Part shown: positions 1 to 5,302 of the stretch, one piece after another
How the letters are laid out: each line of letters begins with the position of its first letter
How positions within the stretch are numbered: the first letter of the stretch is position 1
DNA from: Alphaproteobacteria bacterium
GTDB taxonomy: Bacteria > Pseudomonadota > Alphaproteobacteria > UBA828
Assembly: GCA_029937205.1 (NCBI GenBank)
Contig: JAPYQV010000239.1
Location: 1-5,302, forward strand
DNA: 5,302 nt
Direction of reading: 5' to 3'
Notes under the pieces: model-generated
The model's input: the letters and a program-made list of their open reading frames with translations, nothing else
What the model was told of the DNA's origin: nothing
Databases searched by the model: none
Translations under genes and position numbers: made by a program

Positions 1-32
1 GGTTGACCGCCCTGGCCCGGTTGACTGCCCTG
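1..32 (-). repeat. 18-base tandem repeat in rpoD encoding QGSQPG / QGGQP
   Basis: Two 14-base units (1-14 and 19-32) differ at one base and are spaced by 18 bases, exactly six codons. In the rpoD frame they encode successive QGSQPG and QGGQP units. They fall in the poorly conserved, acidic or low-complexity insert between sigma regions 1.2 and 2.1. The window ends inside the second unit, so the total copy number is unknown. Frame-preserving repeats in this insert are likely tolerated. I infer no specific function. Confidence 0.7.
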
Positions 33-623
33 CATGCCGCCATTGACGGCGGAGCCCGGCTCGCGGCCGTAGGTGGCATCGAGATCGATCACATCGCGCA
101 ACAGAATGGTCTCTTCCTTGAGCGCATCGCGCCATTCAATGATGGCGCGCATGGTTAAGGGGCTTTCGCAGATACCGGCAATCATGCGTTGGCGGCCAGC
201 CTCAATGCGCTTGGCGATGGCAATCTCACCTTCGCGCGAGAGCAGCTCGACGCTGCCCATCTCGCGCAAATACATGCGCACCGGATCATCGGTTCGGCCG
301 AGATCCTCGTCTTCAACCTTGGCCGGTGCGGCGGTGCCGGTGGTGGTTGGTTTGTCATCGCTGGCGGCTTCTTCGGATTCCTCATTTTCGATAACATTGA
401 TGCCCATCTCCGAGAGCTGGGTCATGGTATCTTCGATCTGCTCCGAACTTACTTCATCAGGCGGCAGCGCTTCGTTCAAATCATCATAGGTGACATATCC
501 GCGTTCCTTGCCGCGGCTGACCAGTTTGCGAACCGCCGCGGTCAGCGAGTCGAGAACGGGGCGATCCGCAGATTCCTCGCTCCGTTCGGCAGAATCAGCG
601 GTTTTTGCAGGTTTTGTCGCCAT
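1..623 (-). CDS. rpoD: RNA polymerase primary sigma factor RpoD, N-terminal part (cut by window edge)
   Basis: This is the housekeeping sigma factor that recruits core RNA polymerase to -35/-10 promoters. The frame opens with ATG at 623 and stays open to the left edge, giving 207 codons of a protein usually 610-690 aa long in Alphaproteobacteria. Residues about 22-80 match sigma region 1.1, with GKERGYVTYDDLNEALP (38-54) and EVSSEQIEDTMTQLSEMGIN (57-76). An acidic linker follows (about 79-108). Region 1.2 begins at about 112, with DDPVRMYLREMGSVELLSRE (112-131) and IAKRIEAG. Residues 154-190 (CESPLTMRAIIEWRD and on) lead into the variable insert before region 2. There the sequence turns Gly/Gln/Pro-rich (QGSQPGQGGQ). 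The promoter-reading regions 2-4 lie outside the window. The start is supported by GGAGAG 8 bases upstream and by the usual MATK-type N terminus. It lies 309 bases downstream of dnaG, enough room for its own promoters. Confidence 0.96.
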   Translation of the reverse strand, partial: MATKPAKTADSAERSEESADRPVLDSLTAAVRKLVSRGKERGYVTYDDLNEALPPDEVSSEQIEDTMTQLSEMGINVIENEESEEAASDDKPTTTGTAAPAKVEDEDLGRTDDPVRMYLREMGSVELLSREGEIAIAKRIEAGRQRMIAGICESPLTMRAIIEWRDALKEETILLRDVIDLDATYGREPGSAVNGGMQGSQPGQGGQ

Positions 624-631
624 ACACCGGT

Positions 632-637
632 CTCTCC
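632..637 (-). promoter_or_regulatory. rpoD ribosome binding site (GGAGAG)
   Basis: GGAGAG on the minus strand lies 8 bases upstream of the rpoD ATG at 623. It is the clearest Shine-Dalgarno sequence in the window and fixes the rpoD start. It directly abuts the palindrome at 639-656, so a hairpin there could affect ribosome access. Confidence 0.85.
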
Positions 638-638
638 A

Positions 639-656
639 AATTTCGGCCCCGAAATT
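639..656. repeat. Perfect palindrome in the rpoD leader (AATTTCGG-CC-CCGAAATT)
   Basis: Eight-base arms, AATTTCGG and CCGAAATT, are perfect complements separated by two bases. As RNA the innermost pair could not close, leaving a stem of about 7 bp with a 4-base loop. It sits one base upstream of the rpoD Shine-Dalgarno sequence. It could be a leader hairpin or a binding site for a dimeric regulator. It is not followed by a T-run in the transcribed direction, so it does not look like a terminator. Confidence 0.6.
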
Positions 657-734
657 CGGCCGGTAAAAAACATAACTAAAACAACAGATTGCACCATGAA
701 TAAAGTGCAGGAATCAAAACAGCACGAAAAACGC

Positions 735-743
735 CTTATATCA
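735..743 (-). promoter_or_regulatory. Possible extended -10 promoter element for rpoD (TGA-TATAAG)
   Basis: On the minus strand TGATATAAG combines a TGn extension with a -10 hexamer matching TATAAT at five of six positions. No good -35 hexamer lies 16-18 bases upstream. If active, it would start transcripts about 105 bases before rpoD. It is clearly weaker evidence than the two upstream promoters. Confidence 0.3.
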
Positions 744-806
744 CCGGTCGACGGGCGGACGGCGAGAGACGTTCAATGAGGTTCCTTCAAATCCGTTATT
801 CCAATG

Positions 807-835
807 AAATGGCGTGCGCAGCGCGCCGTTTCAAG
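807..835 (-). promoter_or_regulatory. Heat-shock (RpoH/sigma32)-like promoter upstream of rpoD
   Basis: The minus strand reads CTTGAAA (835-829), a 14-base spacer, then CGCCATTT (814-807). This matches the sigma32 consensus CTTGAAA ... CCCCATNT with one mismatch in the -10 box and a normal spacer. Transcription would begin near 800, about 177 bases before the rpoD start. In E. coli, rpoD is known to have a heat-shock promoter inside dnaG. A similar arrangement here, just downstream of dnaG, is therefore plausible. The assignment is by motif only. Confidence 0.5.
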
Positions 836-850
836 TCTACTCCACCGAAA

Positions 851-879
851 TGTCTAAATCGGCTGGCGAAAGCTGTCAA
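851..879 (-). promoter_or_regulatory. Housekeeping sigma70-type promoter for rpoD
   Basis: The minus strand has a perfect -35 hexamer TTGACA (879-874), an optimal 17-base spacer, and TAGACA (856-851), which keeps three of six -10 bases including the first T and A. The predicted start is near 844, giving a leader of roughly 220 bases. It lies 54 bases downstream of the dnaG stop codon, in the only sizeable gap before rpoD. This suggests that RpoD autoregulates its own gene. Confidence 0.55.
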
Positions 880-932
880 GCATGCGAATTTATCCGAACA
901 AGCTCCCGCCTTAGCCGCCCGGTCAAAAACCT

Positions 933-2798
933 TCATTCGCGCCGCGGTTCAGGGTTGTCGCGGTAGCCGGGAAGTTGCACTTCGGTGCCCGGCGCCTCGT
1001 CCACCGCACGCATGCTTTCCGCCAGCCGGCGCAAATTCTCTTCGCTCATATCATCGGCGAGCGCCTCTTCCGCCTCGCGGCGAAATTTCTCCATATCGAT
1101 CAGGCGGTGATGCAGATCGAGGGCATGGCGCAATTGTATGCGCGCGTCATCCAGGCTTGTGGCGTCGGCTTTGGCGGCCCAATTCAAATAGGCCGCGTCG
1201 CCGCCGACCAGCGCATCGAGAAGTTTTTCCAATCCGGCCTGGGTCAAAATATGATTGATTTTCGATTTGTCCGGCGCACTGCCATCCACATCGGCGGCCA
1301 ACAGCGCATCGCGGAACGTGCGGTAAGGCGCGGCCAGCAGGGGCAGGCGTCCGATCTCCTCATGGAATTCATGCAGCAATTCCGGAAATTTGAGAATGGT
1401 CTGCAGAATGGCGCGCTCGCGGTGAGCGGAATTGCCTTCGGCGCGCCCGCCGAGGCCCTGCTGCGGTAAGATCTTTTCGTCATCGCGGGCACGGCGGCGC
1501 GTTTCCCGGTGCGGTTTGCGTCCCGATCCTATTTTGCTGAATGGCTCATAGAGGCGGGTTTTATAATGCCGGCGGATATAGAATTTGAGATCGCCGTCCG
1601 GTATCTGCTCAAGATAGCCGTTGAGGCGGCGATTGAGCGCGGCGCGCGCTTCAGGTGTGGTCAATTCGCCGCCACCGCCGGCCAATATCCATATATTCTC
1701 GGACAAGGGCGAAGCGCCGGTCAGCACGTCTTCCAGAGCGCTTTTGCCGCCCTCGGCCATCATGCTATCCGGATCCTCGCCCGCCGGCAACGTGGCGAAG
1801 CGCAGGGACTTGCCGGATTTCAGGCGTGGCAGCGCGCGTTCCGCCGCCCGTGCCGCCGCTTTTTGTCCGGCCGGATCACCGTCGAAACAGAGGATCGGCT
1901 CGTCCACCAGGCGCCACATTTCTTCCATCTGCAGCTCTGTGAGCGCCGTGCCGAGTGGCGCCACCGTCTCGGTGAGGCCGCCTTGATGCAGCGCGATCAC
2001 GTCCATGTAGCCTTCGACGGCAACGATCCGGCCGGATTTCCGCGCCGCGCCGCGCGCCAGATGCATGCCGTAGAGTACCGATCCCTTGTGAAACACCGGC
2101 GTATCCGGCGAATTGAGATATTTCGCCGGCGCATCGCCGAGCGCCCGCCCGCCAAAGGCGATCACCCGTCCGCGCCGGTCCTGGATGGGAAAGATCACCC
2201 GGTGGCGGAAGCGATCATAAGTCGTGCCGCCACCTTCAGGTTCGATCAGCATGCCAGCGGTCACCAACAGGGATTCAGTTATTTGTTCGCTTTTCAATGC
2301 CGCTTTGAGCGCGGTTCTGGAATCGGGCGCGAATCCCAGCCGGAAGGTCTTTATCGTTTCTGCCTTCAATCCGCGCCCGTTGAGATAGGCCCGTGCGGCG
2401 GCGCCTGAATCGGCGCGCAATTCGCTTTCGAAATATGCGGCGGCTTGTTCAAGCACGCCATAGAGCGTGAGCTGGGCCTCGGCGCGGGCGCGGTCCTCGG
2501 GCGCCTCCTTGGGCACCTCCAAGCCCGCTTCGCCGGCCAGACGCTCGACCGCTTCGGGAAACGATAGGCCCTCGTCGCGCATGACGAAGCCGATGACATC
2601 GCCGTGTGCGCCGCAGCCAAAGCAGTGAAAAAAGCCCTTTTCGTCGCTCACCGTGAAGGACGGCGTCTTTTCATTGTGGAACGGGCAGAGGGCGGAATGC
2701 TCGCGCCCCTTGCGGATCAGGCGCACACGACGGCCGATTACGTCCGAGAGCGCGACACGGGCTCTGATTTCGTCGAGAAATTGCGGCGTAAAGGCCAT
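933..2798 (-). CDS. dnaG: DNA primase DnaG
   Basis: DnaG is the cytoplasmic primase that synthesises short RNA primers at the replication fork, working with the DnaB helicase. The 621-aa protein is complete and of normal length. Its CHC2 zinc-binding domain occupies about residues 1-100, with ligands C38, H41, C59 and C62 (CPFH ... CFGC). The catalytic core follows, with RFRHRVIFPI (196-205), FGGRAL (215-220) and KYLNSPDTPVFHKG (226-239). The TOPRIM fold has the catalytic acid E262 in VEGYMDV (261-267) and the metal-binding acids D306 and D308 in DGDPAG. A basic, charged linker (about 421-442) leads to the DnaB-binding helical C-terminal domain (about 456-600), which is less conserved. The start (MAFTPQFLDEIRARV) is the normal family N terminus, although no good Shine-Dalgarno sequence precedes it. 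It lies 97 bases after yqeY, so co-transcription is likely. Confidence 0.97.
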   Translation of the reverse strand: MAFTPQFLDEIRARVALSDVIGRRVRLIRKGREHSALCPFHNEKTPSFTVSDEKGFFHCFGCGAHGDVIGFVMRDEGLSFPEAVERLAGEAGLEVPKEAPEDRARAEAQLTLYGVLEQAAAYFESELRADSGAAARAYLNGRGLKAETIKTFRLGFAPDSRTALKAALKSEQITESLLVTAGMLIEPEGGGTTYDRFRHRVIFPIQDRRGRVIAFGGRALGDAPAKYLNSPDTPVFHKGSVLYGMHLARGAARKSGRIVAVEGYMDVIALHQGGLTETVAPLGTALTELQMEEMWRLVDEPILCFDGDPAGQKAAARAAERALPRLKSGKSLRFATLPAGEDPDSMMAEGGKSALEDVLTGASPLSENIWILAGGGGELTTPEARAALNRRLNGYLEQIPDGDLKFYIRRHYKTRLYEPFSKIGSGRKPHRETRRRARDDEKILPQQGLGGRAEGNSAHRERAILQTILKFPELLHEFHEEIGRLPLLAAPYRTFRDALLAADVDGSAPDKSKINHILTQAGLEKLLDALVGGDAAYLNWAAKADATSLDDARIQLRHALDLHHRLIDMEKFRREAEEALADDMSEENLRRLAESMRAVDEAPGTEVQLPGYRDNPEPRRE

Positions 2799-2825
2799 CT
2801 GGCCACAGTAACGCAGCGCTTGGCC
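2799..2825 (-). promoter_or_regulatory. Possible hairpin at the dnaG translation start
   Basis: Reading the minus strand, GGCCA (2825-2821) can pair with TGGCC (2805-2801) around a 15-base loop. The 3' arm ends two bases before the dnaG ATG, where a Shine-Dalgarno sequence would normally lie, and no purine-rich SD is visible. The stem is only 5 bp and the loop is large, so it may be chance. Weak translation of dnaG is known in E. coli, which makes the absence of an SD less surprising. Confidence 0.3.
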
Positions 2826-2864
2826 GTGCGCGACTGTTAGAGAGCGTCAGGACTTAAATTTCAG

Positions 2865-2882
2865 GGGATAAAGTCGGGATAA
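2865..2882 (-). repeat. Two direct TTATCCC repeats, 11 bases apart
   Basis: In the yqeY-dnaG spacer the minus strand carries TTATCCC at 2882-2876 and again at 2871-2865, one helical turn apart. TTATCC is the first part of a DnaA box (TTATCCACA), but the remaining bases do not match. The pair may be a binding site for an unknown regulator, or chance. Confidence 0.35.
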
Positions 2883-2895
2883 CTTGTGCCTTGAG

Positions 2896-3351
2896 CTAGG
2901 CGAGCAATTCCTTGACCACGCCGCTTGCCTTGGCGAAATCCATACGGCCGGCGTATTTCGCTTTCAGCGCCGACATGGTGCGGCCCATGTCTTTGATTGT
3001 CTTGGCGTTTTCCGCGCCGATCAGGCTTTGGATCGCTTGCACCATATCGTCGCCCTCGATTTGCGGCGGCATAAAGCGGTTTATGACGGCGATCTCTTCG
3101 CCCTCGCGTTCGGCCAAGTCAACGCGCCCGCCGCTTTCATATTGGGCAATACTCTCGCGCCGCTGGCGGATCATGGTGGCGAACAACAGTAAAATATGCG
3201 GATCGCCAATGCCGTCCGGATTGCCCTTGCCGCGCTCCGCGATATCACGATCCTGAAGTGCCGCGAGAATCAAGCGCACCGTCAGTATCGTGCACTCGTC
3301 ACGCGCTTTCATGGCGGTTTTTAGGGCTTCGGTGAGTTGCTCTCTAATCAT
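2896..3351 (-). CDS. GatB/YqeY domain protein
   Basis: This is a small cytoplasmic protein of the YqeY family, related to the tRNA-binding C-terminal domain of GatB, the amidotransferase that makes Gln-tRNA or Asn-tRNA. YqeY itself has no firmly established role. From ATG 3351 it has 151 aa, typical for the family. Visible motifs are an N-terminal helical part (MIREQLTEALKTAMKARD), YESGGRVDLAEREGEEIAVI (71-90), NRFMPPQI (91-98), DMGRTMSALK (121-130) and KYAGRMDFAKA (132-142). The frame can be extended 12 codons to a TTG at 3387. I reject that because the TTG overlaps the -10 box of the predicted promoter, the extra residues do not belong to the family, and MIREQL is the usual N terminus. The Shine-Dalgarno sequence is weak (AGG, very close to the ATG). 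Its place directly upstream of dnaG is characteristic of Alphaproteobacteria. Confidence 0.92.
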   Translation of the reverse strand: MIREQLTEALKTAMKARDECTILTVRLILAALQDRDIAERGKGNPDGIGDPHILLLFATMIRQRRESIAQYESGGRVDLAEREGEEIAVINRFMPPQIEGDDMVQAIQSLIGAENAKTIKDMGRTMSALKAKYAGRMDFAKASGVVKELLA

Positions 3352-3385
3352 CGCCTGTACATCTGGTATCTGAATGAGGCGCCGC

Positions 3386-3413
3386 AATATAGCGCCAAGT
3401 GAGCCGGGATCAA
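3386..3413 (-). promoter_or_regulatory. Sigma70-type promoter for yqeY (and probably dnaG)
   Basis: The minus strand has TTGATC (3413-3408), a 16-base spacer and TATATT (3391-3386), which matches the -10 consensus at five of six positions. The expected start is near 3379, leaving a leader of about 28 bases before ATG 3351. It is the best promoter upstream of yqeY. As I see no clear promoter in the 97-base yqeY-dnaG gap, it probably also drives dnaG. Confidence 0.55.
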
Positions 3414-3441
3414 GCCTAGAATGCCAATTGACAAGATTCGC

Positions 3442-3464
3442 TTTAGACGGCGGCGGTTTAGACG
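3442..3464. repeat. Short direct repeat TTTAGACG x2
   Basis: Two identical 8-base copies on the plus strand (3442-3449 and 3457-3464) lie 15 bases apart in the gap between the hydrolase and yqeY, upstream of the yqeY promoter. They could be an operator pair for yqeY or a chance repeat. The rest of the 3414-3514 stretch shows no gene or other clear element. Confidence 0.3.
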
Positions 3465-3514
3465 CGAAATAATTAGGCGGAAATAAACCTGTTCACGCAC
3501 CAAAAGCGGAATAC

Positions 3515-3531
3515 GGGCGCATAAACCGCCC
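3515..3531 (-). terminator. Weak hairpin after the serine hydrolase gene
   Basis: GGGCG and CGCCC form a 5-bp GC-rich stem with a 7-base loop, starting at the last base of the hydrolase stop codon. A short T-run (TTTT) follows only about 9 bases later on the minus strand, so this is a poor intrinsic terminator. It may slow polymerase or separate the hydrolase transcript from yqeY. Confidence 0.25.
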
Positions 3532-5302
3532 TATTGCGGACAAAGCGGCCGGATTTCGTGCGCCGCCAGGGCGAGGTCGCGAGCGGAATATTGGTGGTTG
3601 TCGGCGAATCGGAACGCCGTCACCCGATTCGGCAGGATCATGACAATATTGCCGCCATAGCCGACCATTTTCGGCAGCCATGTTTTGCAGCCCTGATGAT
3701 CGTTAAACGGCTTCATCCAAAAGGAAAGTTGATACTCATGGTCCTGGCCGTCACCGCCGGTCGGCAGGCCGCGCAAATCGGTTTGATAGAGCGCCTCGGC
3801 GAGCTTGCCGGGATGCAGCAATTGCCGACCATCATAGCGCCCGCCGTCGTGCAACAGCCGCGCCACTTTGGCGACATCGTCGATTCGTAGATAAAGGCCA
3901 TAACCCATGATAGGCAGGCCGCGCCCACCATCGCTCTCAACCGTCCGCATGATCGGCACATGAAAGGCGCCGATCGGCGCCAACACCTCATCCTGTACCA
4001 TCTGCCAAATATCGGCGTCGGGGCCTTGTTTGGTCTTCAGGTAAGCGTCCATGGCAGCGGACAAAATGAAGGTATGCATGGTATCGTAGCGCGCCACCTC
4101 TCCCGGCCCCCAGGGGTAATTGCCGCCCATTTCGAACGCGTTCGAAAGCTTTTCTCCAGCGCTCATCAGGGTCAGCCAGTTGAGCAATGTCGGATTGTCT
4201 TCATTGGCCAAGAATCGGAGTGGCTCGCGCACCGGTGATTTGTAACCGACGCCGGCCGCCATACCGAGGACATGAGCGAAGGTGACCTGCTGCCAGCCGT
4301 CATGACCGGCATTAATGTCGACATAATCCGCGATCCTGAGATCAAACACCTCAGGCCCGAATTTATGCGCGAGACGCAGCAACGCGAGCGCCGCAGCCAT
4401 GGATTTGGTGACGGAATAGACGCCGTGTCGCATTTCGCGGCAATAAGGATAATCACCATAGCGCGCGTGACACGGATGGGCGTAGATCACACCGTCGATA
4501 ATGAGGCCGGCCACCGACACGCTTTCGCGGCTGCCGTGCTGATGAATAATCGGCGGGACTGATTTTCCGCCATTCAGGGCTTTGAGCGCCGACCACGCCC
4601 GCATCGGCACCTCGCGGTCGCGCTCCTCGGCGAATTTTATCGCCAGCTGGGCACGATCCGCCATCGCGTGCGGCCGGTAGGTCATGCTTGATTGACCCCA
4701 AAAATCGTACATGGCCCAGGATGCCGCTTCCTGCACGATTTGCAGGCGCAGTGAAGAAACCTGATATTCGTCGAAAACAAACGTGGCGATGCCGTTGTGG
4801 CTATTGTTGGAAATGTCATTGACCGTAACGAACGGAAATGAGGCGCGCGAGAACCCGCCGTCGCCTGGCTCGGACCATACCCTACCGGGCGAGACAATAA
4901 TTTGCGTCAAACTGGAGCCACCTTTGGACCGGATAATGCCGCGGCGAACCGGAACCAAATAGCCATCCTGTACAAAGAATTCTAAATCGACGCCTGGGAA
5001 TATCGTCGCACCCGGCGGCAGATCATGCGGCACATAGGTTGTTGCCGCCACAGCGACTCGAAGATCGAACTCGGGCAGCGTGAGCGTCCCTTCGAAGCGG
5101 TGAAGGGCGGGCTGCTGCTTACCCACCGGCATGAAATACGCGTTATGGACCGGTGCGCCATCGACATTGTGATCGGCCATTAGATCGGCCACCGTCAGCG
5201 CGCTTCTAACCTCGCCCGGAGGGAAATTATCGGCACATGCGGCGACGCCAAATAACATCACGCAAAGGCCGGCGAGGCAGGCGGTCACGCGCTTTACGGT
5301 AT
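3531..5302 (-). CDS. Exported serine hydrolase, class C beta-lactamase/PBP fold (5' end probably outside window)
   Basis: This is a probable periplasmic or membrane-anchored serine hydrolase. Residue numbers are counted from an in-frame GTG at 5288, which gives 585 aa. The frame stays open to the window edge and adds TVKR before that point. A hydrophobic stretch (CLAGLCVMLFGVAAC) follows, so the basic n-region of the signal peptide lies upstream of the GTG and the true start is probably just outside. VAAC at 15-18 fits a lipobox; signal peptidase I cleavage nearby is an alternative. Residues about 20-245 match no domain I know. The beta-lactamase-like domain spans about 250-580, with the nucleophile motif SVTK (S292, K295). 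Y401 (YDT) stands in the YxN position, and VGYGGN (542-547) stands near the usual KTG/HxG. C273 and C283, close before the nucleophile, could form a disulfide in the periplasm. The substrate cannot be told: esterase, amidase, peptidase and beta-lactamase all occur in this family. Confidence 0.85.
   Translation of the reverse strand, partial: TVKRVTACLAGLCVMLFGVAACADNFPPGEVRSALTVADLMADHNVDGAPVHNAYFMPVGKQQPALHRFEGTLTLPEFDLRVAVAATTYVPHDLPPGATIFPGVDLEFFVQDGYLVPVRRGIIRSKGGSSLTQIIVSPGRVWSEPGDGGFSRASFPFVTVNDISNNSHNGIATFVFDEYQVSSLRLQIVQEAASWAMYDFWGQSSMTYRPHAMADRAQLAIKFAEERDREVPMRAWSALKALNGGKSVPPIIHQHGSRESVSVAGLIIDGVIYAHPCHARYGDYPYCREMRHGVYSVTKSMAAALALLRLAHKFGPEVFDLRIADYVDINAGHDGWQQVTFAHVLGMAAGVGYKSPVREPLRFLANEDNPTLLNWLTLMSAGEKLSNAFEMGGNYPWGPGEVARYDTMHTFILSAAMDAYLKTKQGPDADIWQMVQDEVLAPIGAFHVPIMRTVESDGGRGLPIMGYGLYLRIDDVAKVARLLHDGGRYDGRQLLHPGKLAEALYQTDLRGLPTGGDGQDHEYQLSFWMKPFNDHQGCKTWLPKMVGYGGNIVMILPNRVTAFRFADNHQYSARDLALAAHEIRPLCPQ

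Larger units (their letters stand above)
624..932 (-). other. dnaG-rpoD intergenic region / rpoD leader
   Basis: This 309-base gap holds no convincing gene. In the transcribed direction it contains the housekeeping promoter, the heat-shock-like promoter, the possible extended -10 element, an AT-rich stretch (about 661-720) and the palindrome beside the ribosome binding site. A small imperfect hairpin (TGCAC ... GTGCA, 5 bp arms) also lies at about 690-709. I see no hairpin followed by a T-run after dnaG, so dnaG transcripts may read through into rpoD in addition to transcription from the local promoters. Confidence 0.6.

Noticed and set aside
555..697. Small minus-strand frame from ATG 697 running across the rpoD start in another frame, a possible leader peptide
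   Set aside because: It has no Shine-Dalgarno sequence, and its sequence after the first residues is only the rpoD gene read out of frame. Translational coupling cannot be excluded, but nothing supports it.
189..779. Plus-strand open frame of 196 aa over rpoD and its leader
   Set aside because: It is antisense to the clear rpoD coding sequence, has biased composition and no family resemblance. It is a shadow of a GC-rich gene.
900..932. Terminator after dnaG, suggested by TTTTT just past the stop codon
   Set aside because: The T-run is not preceded by a stable hairpin. The GC-rich bases before it are dnaG coding sequence with only a short CCGCGG palindrome.
1509..2408. Plus-strand open frame of 299 aa inside dnaG
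   Set aside because: It is antisense to the conserved TOPRIM and core regions of DnaG. It is Arg/His/Ala-rich with no recognisable domain, as expected for a complementary-strand shadow.
3348..3362. Mini-frame ATG TAC AGG CGA TGA whose stop overlaps the yqeY ATG
   Set aside because: It is four codons long with no Shine-Dalgarno sequence. Such an overlap arises easily by chance.
3428..3456. Plus-strand TTGACA as a divergent promoter
   Set aside because: The hexamer is perfect, but the sequence 17 bases downstream is CGGCGG, not a -10 box, and no plus-strand gene follows.
3493..3681. Minus-strand open frame of 62 aa at the 3' end of the hydrolase
   Set aside because: It overlaps the conserved C-terminal end of the hydrolase in another frame and shows no independent start signal or family features.

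Overview
The window looks like a conserved chromosomal block from an alphaproteobacterium of moderately high GC. All recognisable genes lie on the minus strand, so transcription runs from the right end to the left. The order yqeY (GatB/YqeY family) - dnaG - rpoD is the alphaproteobacterial form of the macromolecular synthesis locus. In Enterobacteria the leading gene is rpsU instead of yqeY. The DnaG start (MAFTPQFLDEIRARV) and the RpoD region 1.1 also read as alphaproteobacterial.

Right to left. (1) 5302-3531: a secreted or lipid-anchored serine hydrolase of the class C beta-lactamase / penicillin-binding fold. It has a long N-terminal part I cannot assign, and its start codon probably lies just outside the window. 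(2) 3530-3352: an intergenic stretch with a weak hairpin after the hydrolase and a good sigma70-type promoter for yqeY. (3) 3351-2896: yqeY, 151 aa from the ATG I prefer. (4) 2895-2799: a short spacer with two TTATCCC repeats and a possible hairpin at the dnaG start. (5) 2798-933: dnaG primase, 621 aa and complete. (6) 932-624: a 309-base leader carrying a consensus-like housekeeping promoter, a heat-shock-like promoter, a weaker extended -10 site, and a palindrome next to the rpoD ribosome binding site. (7) 623 to the left edge: the first 207 codons of rpoD, cut by the window edge.

DnaG lays primers for replication and RpoD directs housekeeping transcription, so the cluster couples replication initiation and transcription. 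YqeY is related to the C-terminal domain of amidotransferase subunit GatB and is of uncertain function. The serine hydrolase has no evident functional link to them and is separated by its own intergenic region. I found no tRNA, rRNA, insertion sequence, CRISPR array or prophage signal. I see no new multi-gene system. The points most worth a second look are the regulatory architecture upstream of rpoD and the unassigned N-terminal half of the hydrolase.
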